Origin: CAYRPN01 sp964426135
GTDB lineage: Bacteria; Planctomycetota; Phycisphaerae; Phycisphaerales; Phycisphaeraceae
Length of the DNA: 17,282 bases
Direction: 5' to 3'
Assembly: GCA_964426135.1 (NCBI GenBank)
Contig: CAYRPN010000122.1
Coordinates: forward strand, 1 to 17,282
This document shows positions 1 through 6,227 of the stretch, piece after piece. How positions within the stretch are numbered: position 1 is the first letter of the stretch; each line of letters starts with the position of its first letter. The position numbers were made by a program, and so were the translations under genes. The notes beneath the pieces are model-generated. The model made no database searches. It was not told where the DNA came from and worked only from the letters and a program-made list of their open reading frames with translations.

Positions 1-27
1 CAGGCTGTTTGCCCGACCCTCCCCCTG

Positions 28-48
28 CCCCTCCCTAAGAGGGAGGGG
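28..48. repeat. Short perfect hairpin at window start
   Basis: A perfect 9-bp stem (CCCTCCCT-type arm 28-36, complementary arm 40-48) closes on the three-base loop AAG. It lies just downstream of the stop codon of the minus-strand TadE-like gene, so in that transcript it would form a 3' hairpin. No T-run follows on the minus strand as far as the window shows, so it is not a canonical terminator. It resembles the other C/G-rich hairpins of the window, but with a different stem sequence. Confidence 0.6.
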
Positions 49-91
49 AGTACGAACTGTGCCAATCGGGAAGTTATTTCGATTCCATTCC

Positions 92-1078
92 TCAGTTCAC
101 CGGCAACGGCACCGTTCCCGGCAGGTTCGGATCGTTGTTCGTGTTGTTGTTGCTCGTCGGCAGCGCCGGCGTGGTGCGGTCGTACTTCGGCTTTTCGGGC
201 AGCGGCGTCGGGACACCTTCGTTGGTGAGACTGGCGTCGGCGACGACGACGGTATACCGGCCGGTGCCGCCGTCGCCGTGCTCGCCGTCGGCGAAGAATC
301 GGCTGGCGAACGGCACGCCCAGGTTCAACTCGTGCTTCAGCCGAACCGTCACCACGTCGCGCAGGCCGAAGCGGTAAGGCTGCTCCGGCAGGGGGTCGAA
401 GGTCACGTCATCATCGATCACGTTCGTTTCCAGCACTTCGATCTCCGTGTGATCCGCCGCGTACTGCACCTTGCCCGCCAGCATGCGGTCGATCCACTCC
501 GGCTTCTCGGCGCCATACGTCGTGTAATGCGTGCTCAGCGCGTCGACGATGCCGTCCGCCCGCGCCGAGCCGCTCTGCGATCGACCGGCGACGGGCAGCA
601 GCGCGAGGTAGGCCGCCCGATGAATGCGGTCGTGTTTCAAAGAGCCCCGGCTGTTGGCGTATTCGTTGGCGGGATAGTCGCCGCTGAGCGAATAGTCCTG
701 CGGAATCTCCACGATGGCGTGGCGCGCCGCCTGGAACGCGGCGTAGTGGACGTACATGTTGCCCGCCATCATGAACATCGCCTGCACCATGAGCAGGATG
801 AGGATGAGCAGGATCGGGAAGACGAGGGCGAACTCGATGGTCGTGGTGCCGCGGGCGTCGGCGGACAGCGGGGCGGGAGCCGGCGCGAGATTCGAAGCGT
901 GTGGATCTTCAGTGCCCGCGCTCGGCGTGGCGCGATGGATGCGGATGCTGGCGCGCAGGAGGATGACGAAGATGAACAGCGACAGAACGACGATGCCGCC
1001 GCACATCAGCATGAGCTTGCTGGTGAGCGCCTGCTGAAGCCAGCCTTGAGCGAGAAAGGGAAGGGCAATGTCAGGCAT
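92..1078 (-). CDS. TadE-like pseudopilin with extra N-terminal membrane segment
   Basis: Likely a minor pseudopilin of the Tad/Flp pilus machine, 328 residues. I chose the ATG at 1078 because GAGGA (1089-1085) sits six bases upstream; an in-frame ATG at 1093 has no better site. Residues about 22-42 form a membrane helix followed by basic residues, then comes an Ala/Pro linker, and the TadE signature begins at about residue 76 with RGTTTIEFALVFPIL. That is a prepilin-peptidase-like Gly77|Thr78 site with Glu at +5 and a second membrane helix. The remaining 220 residues are hydrophilic and probably periplasmic. TadE proteins normally have a single N-terminal helix and are shorter, so the extra helix and linker are odd. 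It is the last visible gene of the minus-strand pilus cluster, 162 bp after the SLATT-like gene. A TadG-like role is also possible. Confidence 0.8.
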   Translation of the reverse strand: MPDIALPFLAQGWLQQALTSKLMLMCGGIVVLSLFIFVILLRASIRIHRATPSAGTEDPHASNLAPAPAPLSADARGTTTIEFALVFPILLILILLMVQAMFMMAGNMYVHYAAFQAARHAIVEIPQDYSLSGDYPANEYANSRGSLKHDRIHRAAYLALLPVAGRSQSGSARADGIVDALSTHYTTYGAEKPEWIDRMLAGKVQYAADHTEIEVLETNVIDDDVTFDPLPEQPYRFGLRDVVTVRLKHELNLGVPFASRFFADGEHGDGGTGRYTVVVADASLTNEGVPTPLPEKPKYDRTTPALPTSNNNTNNDPNLPGTVPLPVN

Positions 1079-1240
1079 GCGTGGTCCTCGCATTCGATGG
1101 GCGCGAGCGGGGGCGCCTCAAGGAACCGCACGGGAGGGAACAACACCTTAAAATGTTATCGTACCACACTTCGTTCCAATCCAATTCAAATTCATTTTGG
1201 GCGCGGCGGGGGTGCCGGAATCGGTCGTGGCGGGCCACTC

Positions 1241-1792
1241 TTAATGCTGGTTCCCATGGGCGAGTCCTCCTTGATCGGTGTTTTCCTTGGCGAGTTTGCG
1301 ATCCAGCTCTGTTTGGGCGGTGCCAACCAATTTCTGAGTCCGCAGAACGTCGCTCCTGATGATCTGAATGCTGTCGGCGTACTGTTTACGATAGATGACA
1401 AATTCGTCGGTGAACGATTTCACGTCAAACTGCGGATCGATGGCCATTCGATAGTGGAATGTCTCCAACTGTATTCGAAGGTTCGCGAAAGTTCGCTTCA
1501 CATCACCCCAGTCTTTCAAACGACCGGGGACTCCCAGCGTCGTATGGATAATAGCCAAAATGGCTCCGATTCCTGCAATTGCCGCCCAAATCGCGCGATA
1601 TTTTGGTTCGCTCCAAAGAGCCCACCCGGAAAGCGCGGATCCTGAGGCTGTGAGCGCGACCAGGAGCCTCGTCGCTTCGTCAATCATCTGCCATCGATTG
1701 ATCATCTTGTCCGCGGCAAGTTCCTCAAAAAAGCTGGCGTAGTAGGTACGGTAGCTGCTGTTCCACAGTTGATCGCGTGCATCGAAAGACAT
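1241..1792 (-). CDS. Two-TM SLATT-like membrane protein, low GC
   Basis: A 183-residue protein with two closely spaced hydrophobic helices (about residues 42-60 and 66-86, the first ending in GWALW) and then a mainly helical soluble tail. This layout resembles the SLATT (SMODS- and SLOG-associating 2TM effector) class, whose members act as membrane effectors beside nucleotide-signal sensors; I infer the assignment from shape and have no alignment. The start is supported by GGGAGG about nine bases upstream of ATG 1792. It begins 30 bp after the prepilin peptidase stop and is co-directional, so it is probably co-transcribed with pilus genes. Its base composition differs: 28 of 60 bases in 1441-1500 are G/C, against 46 of 60 in 541-600 of the neighbouring gene. 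This suggests later insertion into the pilus operon. No sensor or nucleotidyltransferase partner is seen. Confidence 0.75.
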   Translation of the reverse strand: MSFDARDQLWNSSYRTYYASFFEELAADKMINRWQMIDEATRLLVALTASGSALSGWALWSEPKYRAIWAAIAGIGAILAIIHTTLGVPGRLKDWGDVKRTFANLRIQLETFHYRMAIDPQFDVKSFTDEFVIYRKQYADSIQIIRSDVLRTQKLVGTAQTELDRKLAKENTDQGGLAHGNQH

Positions 1793-1822
1793 GGATTCAA
1801 ACCTCCCGGTCGATGTTGCGGC

Positions 1823-2527
1823 TCACCGCAGCCTCCACGGCAGTTCCACCTTAAGCAGCAGTTCCACCCCCGCCAGGATCGCTCCCAGCGCCAGGCCCAC
1901 AGCCATCGGCACGCGGTGCCCGCTGTCGAGGTTCGGCTTCACCCGCGAGGCCGCCATCAAGGCCGCGTTGGCGATCCGGCTGATCGTTTCCTTGACGATC
2001 CGCCGACGGATCATGATGCCCACGGCGATCAAGGCGTTGATCATCACGCCATAGAAAACCGCGTAGAGCACGAACTCCCAGCCGCCGCCAAACGCCCCGA
2101 TCGTGGCGGCGAGCTTCACGTCCGCGCCGCCGCAGGCTCGCATCAGGAAGATGACGAAAAAGGGCACAAAACCAGCGAGAAAACCGATGCCCGCGTCTCG
2201 CAGCGCCCGGCCTGCCCCGTCCCATCCGCCGGCGTGGAACCCCAGCGCCGCCGCCAGCACAAACGCGATCAGAAGCCAGGAGTAGATCAGCCAGTTGGGG
2301 ATTCGGCCGGGGATGTCCTCCTGAACCTTGACCGGCTCGGCACCACCCTGGGCTGGCAGGATCCTGACGACGGGCTTGGTCGTCAGCAAATCAAAAAACG
2401 CCGCCGATAGGACGGCGGCGCTTAACACGCAAAAAGTGATGACCCGCTGCGAGGCGGACAACGAATCAGTTTCCGCAGCCGCCAGCGCCAGGTGAGGAAG
2501 CACGAACACGGGCCACTGAGGAGCCAT
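1823..2527 (-). CDS. Prepilin peptidase, A24 family (CpaA/TadV type)
   Basis: An integral-membrane aspartic protease predicted to cleave the leader peptides of the Flp-type pilins encoded just upstream. The 234-residue protein carries both expected aspartates: Asp46 in SAAFFD at the end of a membrane helix, and Asp136 in GGADVKL, a variant of the GxGD motif. The PGRIPNWL motif and a C-terminal VPMAVGLALG segment also fit CpaA-like enzymes. In most relatives RIPN follows the first Asp within a few residues; here about 27 residues intervene, an enlarged cytoplasmic loop. The ATG at 2527 has GAGG seven bases upstream. The gene follows the flp pilin after a 209-bp gap with a long inverted repeat, and precedes the SLATT-like gene by 30 bp. 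Confidence 0.85.
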   Translation of the reverse strand: MAPQWPVFVLPHLALAAAETDSLSASQRVITFCVLSAAVLSAAFFDLLTTKPVVRILPAQGGAEPVKVQEDIPGRIPNWLIYSWLLIAFVLAAALGFHAGGWDGAGRALRDAGIGFLAGFVPFFVIFLMRACGGADVKLAATIGAFGGGWEFVLYAVFYGVMINALIAVGIMIRRRIVKETISRIANAALMAASRVKPNLDSGHRVPMAVGLALGAILAGVELLLKVELPWRLR

Positions 2528-2608
2528 TCCGTTGCCTCAACAGTCACGTGACGCTTGGTCGCTCGGGGCACCGCCGTTGCCACCGCGGTTCCGCTCTGCG
2601 AGCGGACG

Positions 2609-2740
2609 CTAAGGAGTGGGGCCGAAATAACTTCGCGAATGAGCGGTCTCCCATTTAGCCGGCGGGCTTGCCCGCCGCGGGCGTCTCGGCGGGCAAGCCC
2701 GCCGGCTAAATGGAGAACTTATTTCGCTCCGATTCCTTAG
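2609..2740. repeat. Long inverted repeat with 26-bp perfect inner arms
   Basis: Inner arms 2651-2676 and 2688-2713 are perfect 26-bp inverted copies around an 11-base loop. Each arm holds its own small palindrome (GGCGGGC, loop TT, GCCCGCC). Outer arms are imperfect: CTAAGGA at 2609-2615 mirrors TCCTTAG at 2734-2740, and the block with CGAAATAA recurs inverted. The element fills the gap between the flp pilin and the prepilin peptidase, and its right end includes the pilin stop codon. No T-run follows the stem on the minus strand, so it is more a repeat element or mRNA-processing hairpin than a simple terminator. Confidence 0.85.
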
Positions 2741-2949
2741 AAGCTGCCGTCGTACTGGTAGTCGGTGTTGTCGTTCTTCACATCGCCCCAGATGCCCTGC
2801 ATCCAGCCGGTGATTTCTTCTTTGAAGAAAATCAGGATGCCAAGGAGGGGGAGGATGATGGCGCCGATGATCAGGATTTTCTCCAGACCTTCCGCACCTT
2901 GCTCGCTCTTGTGGAGGCGGCGAAGCTGGTTGAACATGTTCTTGAGCAT
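2737..2949 (-). CDS. flp: Flp-type major pilin candidate
   Basis: A 70-residue prepilin. The leader (residues 1-18) is basic and ends in SEQG; predicted cleavage after Gly18 leaves a mature N-terminus AEGLEK with the conserved Glu at +5 and a long hydrophobic helix (about residues 24-42). The mature protein would be 52 residues, with an aromatic, acidic C-terminus ending GSF. I chose ATG 2949 because GGAG lies six bases upstream; a longer frame exists but lacks that signal. It follows the second small pilin by about 100 bp and is probably the structural pilin, processed by the CpaA-like peptidase and assembled by the CpaF ATPase. Which of the two small pilins is the major subunit is inferred from the canonical leader only. 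Confidence 0.85.
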   Translation of the reverse strand: MLKNMFNQLRRLHKSEQGAEGLEKILIIGAIILPLLGILIFFKEEITGWMQGIWGDVKNDNTDYQYDGSF

Positions 2950-3051
2950 GGGAATCTCCGAATTAGGGGCTGTTTGCTTTTCCTTCTCACTCACAAACCC
3001 GCACGCTGCGGGGGTGGTCTTCAGGTTGACCGAGGCGTTTCAAGGCTGTTT

Positions 3052-3252
3052 TCAAGGCATTGCAAGGCCGCTGAGCTGGGTCATCATGCGGTAGTAATCC
3101 ACGATGACTCCCAGACACATTGTAAAGAAGTACACGGAAGGTAACGCGATGGCGCCCAAAAGAAGCGCCCATTCCAAAGTCGTGGTGCCCGACTCGTCCT
3201 GCATGAGGTCGCGCAGGCCCGGACGATTCGACGTTTCTTCGCGGTTTTCCAA
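3052..3252 (-). CDS. Second small Flp/TadE-like pilin, TTG start
   Basis: A 66-residue single-helix prepilin. The leader ends DESG and the predicted cleavage after Gly22 gives TTTLEWALLL with Glu at +5; the hydrophobic segment spans about residues 28-51. This site resembles that of the TadE-like protein at 92-1078 (GTTTIEFAL) more than the Flp pilin, so it may be a minor pilin or pseudopilin. The start is a TTG at 3252, supported by a strong AGGAG (3264-3260) seven bases upstream; the only downstream ATG would remove most of the leader. It sits between cpaF and flp on the same strand. Confidence 0.8.
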   Translation of the reverse strand: MENREETSNRPGLRDLMQDESGTTTLEWALLLGAIALPSVYFFTMCLGVIVDYYRMMTQLSGLAMP

Positions 3253-3385
3253 GGGGGAACTCCTAGGGAGCGGAGGCGGGGCGGCTGGGGTTATGGGTCG
3301 CCGTCATGTCATCTTCGCATGCAGATCGGCTCAGGTCAACAGGAAAATGGCATCTGTTTCGGCTCCGGTGCCAATCCGTTCCGTT

Positions 3386-3591
3386 CCGGTCCCCTCTCCC
3401 CCCGGGAGAGGGCTAGGGTGAGGGCGGGACTACCCTGTGCGACCAAGTTCGAGCAGAGCGACCAGTTCGAGCAGAGCAATCAGCAATCAACTAGCCGGTT
3501 CCGCAATCACCATTCGATATTCACCATTCACGTTTCGATTGTCTTCTCTTCACCCGCCCTCACCCCAGCCCTCTCCCGGAGGGAGAGGGGG
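3386..3591. repeat. REP-like doublet in the cpaF-pilin gap
   Basis: Two inverted copies of one C/G-rich hairpin face each other at about 3386-3429 and 3552-3591. Each has a 9-bp stem CCCTCTCCC/GGGAGAGGG with a three-base loop (CCC in the left copy, GGA in the right), followed by a shared tail GCT(A/G)GGGTGAGGGCGGG. Between them a 19/18-base unit containing GTTCGAGCAGAGC is repeated in tandem (3441-3477). The doublet fills most of the 351-bp gap between cpaF and the second pilin and could modulate read-through or mRNA decay. Further copies lie at 7386-7427, 7754-7807 and 8492-8527. Confidence 0.85.
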
Positions 3592-3603
3592 TCAGAGTCG
3601 GAA

Positions 3604-4704
3604 TCAGATCGCGAAAATCGCCGCGGTGCGGTCCGTCACCAGGTCCCGCTCGTGCGGACGCAGGTTCTCCGCGAAGGTCGAACGCTGTCCCGTCCATTTC
3701 AATTGCACATTTTTTTTATCGGCGGGGTCCGGCTTCAACGTGAACATGTCCCGCAATCGGTAACGCCCGTCATCGCCCAACGGCTCCACCTCGGAAATCT
3801 GCGTCACCAGCCGCTGCCCGCCCATGTGCCGGCTCATGTGCACCACGACGTCCAGCGCGGAACTGATCTGCGACCGCAAAGCGTGCAAGGGAAGTTCCAC
3901 CTTGCTCATCAGGGCCATCGTCTCCAGCCGGCTCAGCGCATCGTAGGGATTGTTGGCGTGCAGCGTGCCCATGGAGCCGCCGTGGCCGCTGGTCATGGCC
4001 TGGATCATGTCGAGCGCCTCGCCACCGCGCACTTCGCCGATGATGATGCGGTCGGGCCGCAGCCGCAGCGAGGACCGGAACAACTCGCGGATCGCCACCG
4101 CGCCGCGGCCGAAGCGGTCCGCCGGCTTCGTTTCCATCGACACGACGTGATCCTGCTGAAGCTGAAGTTCCGCCGAGTCTTCGATCACCACCACGCGCTC
4201 GCCTTCGGGAATGTGAACGGAAAGAGCGTTGAGCAGCGAGGTTTTGCCGCTGCTGGTGCCGCCGGCGACGAGCACATTTCGCTCGGCGCAGATGGCGACT
4301 TTCAGATACTCGTTGGCTTCCTGCGTGAGCGAGCCGAGGTGGATCAGCCAGTCGATGTCGAGGTTCGTCGTGTTGAACTTTCGAATCGTCATCACCGTGC
4401 CGAGCCTGGCGCAGGGCGGCCGGGCCACATGCACGCGCGAGCCGTTGGGCAGGCGCGAGTCGATCAGCGGCGTGTCGTCGTTGATGCTCTTGCCCGTGAA
4501 TTGCAGGATGTTGTTGACGGCCGCCTCGTACGCTTCGACATCGGAGAACCGGCGTTCGGTTTTGTGAATCTGGCCATCGCGTTCGATGTAGATTTCATCG
4601 AACTTATTGATCATCACCTCGGTGACGCCGTCGTCAGCGAGAAAATCGGTCACCGGCTTGAGGTAGTGGGCGACCGTGGCGGAGTAGAGATCGAAGTCGG
4701 TCAT
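3604..4704 (-). CDS. cpaF: CpaF/TadA-type secretion ATPase
   Basis: The cytoplasmic ATPase powering Tad pilus assembly, 366 residues, type II/IV secretion ATPase family. Visible motifs in order: Walker A GGTSSGKT (148-155), Asp box VVVIED (171-176), Walker B region PDRIIIGEVRGGEA (217-230) and His box SGHGGSMGTLHA (239-250). The N-terminal domain has the family ADDGVTEVMIN motif near residues 23-33. Length is somewhat short: several CpaF proteins have a longer N-terminus. No clear Shine-Dalgarno precedes ATG 4704, but a TATACT box sits very close upstream, so the mRNA may be leaderless. It follows the PilZ gene by 87 bp on the same strand. TadB/TadC membrane partners are absent from the window. 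Confidence 0.92.
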   Translation of the reverse strand: MTDFDLYSATVAHYLKPVTDFLADDGVTEVMINKFDEIYIERDGQIHKTERRFSDVEAYEAAVNNILQFTGKSINDDTPLIDSRLPNGSRVHVARPPCARLGTVMTIRKFNTTNLDIDWLIHLGSLTQEANEYLKVAICAERNVLVAGGTSSGKTSLLNALSVHIPEGERVVVIEDSAELQLQQDHVVSMETKPADRFGRGAVAIRELFRSSLRLRPDRIIIGEVRGGEALDMIQAMTSGHGGSMGTLHANNPYDALSRLETMALMSKVELPLHALRSQISSALDVVVHMSRHMGGQRLVTQISEVEPLGDDGRYRLRDMFTLKPDPADKKNVQLKWTGQRSTFAENLRPHERDLVTDRTAAIFAI

Positions 4705-4712
4705 GTCGCGGA

Positions 4713-4718
4713 AAGTAT
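4713..4718 (-). promoter_or_regulatory. Possible -10 box giving a near-leaderless cpaF mRNA
   Basis: TATACT on the minus strand ends eight to nine bases before the cpaF ATG, so transcription would start within about two bases of the start codon. No convincing -35 is seen (TTCATC at 18-bp spacing is weak). The idea fits the lack of a Shine-Dalgarno for this gene, but the evidence is thin. Confidence 0.3.
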
Positions 4719-4791
4719 AGGTCGGCGCGTGCCCAGGATGAAATGCGGTTGCCCTGCCGTGGCAATTCCTCTGGTCTTGCGATGGCTCGCA

Positions 4792-5115
4792 TCACCCCGC
4801 CGCCAGGAGCGCCTGCCGCTGATCGAACTGCACCGCGACGGTCTGCGCGCCCTTGACGCCGATGCTGCGCACGACGGTGGCTTCGCTCATGTCCTCGCTG
4901 CGCAGGATGACGTCCTGCTGCGTGTCCGCCATGCCGATCGCCACGCGCTGGCCCGGCACCAGCAGCGACGGATGATCCACCTGCAGCATCGCGCCGCCCG
5001 CCGAGACATTCACCGTCCGGCCCGCCAGGAACCGCCCGGTCATCAGGCACTTGATCTTGGCCGGTCGTTCCAGAGAAAGGCGCACATCGTGGCGGCGTTC
5101 ACCTGAAAGCTTCAT
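4792..5115 (-). CDS. PilZ-domain protein (c-di-GMP receptor)
   Basis: A 107-residue single-domain PilZ protein. Both ligand-binding motifs are intact: R8-x-x-x-R12 (in ERRHDVR) and N36-x-S38-x-x-G41 (NVSAGG). PilZ domains bind cyclic di-GMP and often control motility or surface structures. I chose ATG 5115 because GAGG lies six bases upstream; a longer frame would need a TTG at 5139. It is the first gene of the minus-strand run, 87 bp upstream of cpaF, so a role in switching pilus assembly is plausible but inferred from position alone. Confidence 0.88.
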   Translation of the reverse strand: MKLSGERRHDVRLSLERPAKIKCLMTGRFLAGRTVNVSAGGAMLQVDHPSLLVPGQRVAIGMADTQQDVILRSEDMSEATVVRSIGVKGAQTVAVQFDQRQALLAAG

Positions 5116-5345
5116 GCGGCACCTCGCGAAAGGAAACAAGCACTTCTGTTTCTATCGACGATTCCGCGTGTGACGTTGAACGATTACAGCCGGCATGATT
5201 CCTACAGTCGCCCCTTCCCCGTCAACGTCCGTTCGCAGTGCGGAGCATCGCCGGGCATCGCCGTGTCCCCGCGTTTGTTGCATGCAAACAGTCCGCCCTG
5301 TCGATACACTGCTTATCGGAAGCTTGGAATCCACTGGGAAACCGC

Positions 5346-6164
5346 ATGAAATCGCTCACCGCCGGCCTTGGAATCTCCCTCGCGATCCTGCTCACCGGGT
5401 GCAGCGGCGACAGCCCCGTCTCGTCGATGTTCAAGGACCTGATGCCGCCCACGCCCAAGCAGGCGGCCAGCGATCTGTTCAACCCTTACGACCCCGACGC
5501 CCGCCGCAAGGCGCTCGCGATGATCCAGGCTTCGCCGTTCGGAGGCGAAGAGGTCTACGTCCGCACTTACCGCACCCTGGTCAGCGATGAAGATTCCACG
5601 GTCCGCGCCGCCGCCATCCGCGCCCTGGGCCTGCACGGTCAGGTAAAGGATGCCGAGGTCATCGCGCCCAAACTCGATGACAAGATCGATTACGTGCGCT
5701 GGGAGTCCGCCCGGGCCCTGCAGAAGATCCACAACCCGGTTGCGATCACGCCGCTGATGAAGCGCATGCGGCCGAACGTCGAGGAGCACGCCGACGTGCG
5801 CCAGGCGTGCGCCATCGCGCTGGGGCAGTACGCCGAGCCGCGCGTGTTCGAGGCGCTGGTGGGCGCGCTGACGGAAACCGACTTCGGCGTCATCAGCGCC
5901 GCTCGCCATTCCCTGTCCACGCTCACCGGGGAAGACCTTGGCAACGACGGCGGCAAATGGCTCGCCTGGTCCAGGGATCGCCAGGGAAAACTCTTCGCCA
6001 ACCAGCGCGAGTACACGTGGATGCCGTTCGACAAGCCGGCCACGTTCTTGGAGAACGTGCAGTTCTGGAAAGAGAAGAAAGTCCCGCAGCCGCAGACGCC
6101 CATCGGCAAAGAAGATGAAGAGAAGCCTGAGGAAAACAAGGCGGGCAGCGCGAAGTCGTCGTGA
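5346..6164 (+). CDS. HEAT-repeat lipoprotein
   Basis: A 272-residue exported lipoprotein. The signal peptide ends in a clear lipobox LLTGC with lipidated Cys19. Residues about 44-196 contain repeated helix pairs of HEAT type (for example DEDSTVRAAAIRALG at 81-95 and HADVRQACAIALGQ at 148-161). The tail has a WLAWSRDRQGKLFANQREYTW region and an acidic-basic C-terminus. HEAT repeats are usually protein-binding scaffolds; no catalytic motif is visible and the partner is unknown. The start was set by the signal peptide; the Shine-Dalgarno is weak. It lies 63 bp upstream of the acyltransferase, divergent from the PilZ gene. Confidence 0.85.
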   Translation: MKSLTAGLGISLAILLTGCSGDSPVSSMFKDLMPPTPKQAASDLFNPYDPDARRKALAMIQASPFGGEEVYVRTYRTLVSDEDSTVRAAAIRALGLHGQVKDAEVIAPKLDDKIDYVRWESARALQKIHNPVAITPLMKRMRPNVEEHADVRQACAIALGQYAEPRVFEALVGALTETDFGVISAARHSLSTLTGEDLGNDGGKWLAWSRDRQGKLFANQREYTWMPFDKPATFLENVQFWKEKKVPQPQTPIGKEDEEKPEENKAGSAKSS

Positions 6165-6227
6165 GGCTCCACGTTGAGCGACGGGGCTTGCTCCGTTCAG
6201 CGGCACCCCACCCATCACCTATTTGCG

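Noticed and set aside
59..1645. A 528-codon open frame on the plus strand opposite the TadE-like and SLATT-like genes
   Set aside because: Arg/Val-rich composition without any family motif; it spans two real antiparallel genes and a gap, as expected of a GC-rich shadow frame.
2651..2713. Intrinsic terminator for the flp pilin
   Set aside because: The stem is strong but is not followed by a T-run on the minus strand; reported as an inverted repeat instead.
3386..3591. CRISPR-like array
   Set aside because: The repeats are two inverted copies, not regularly spaced direct repeats, and no cas gene is present.
3319..5106. A 595-codon plus-strand frame opposite cpaF and PilZ
   Set aside because: It runs through repeats and lies antisense to genes with clear motifs; composition is His/Arg/Val-rich with no recognisable domain.
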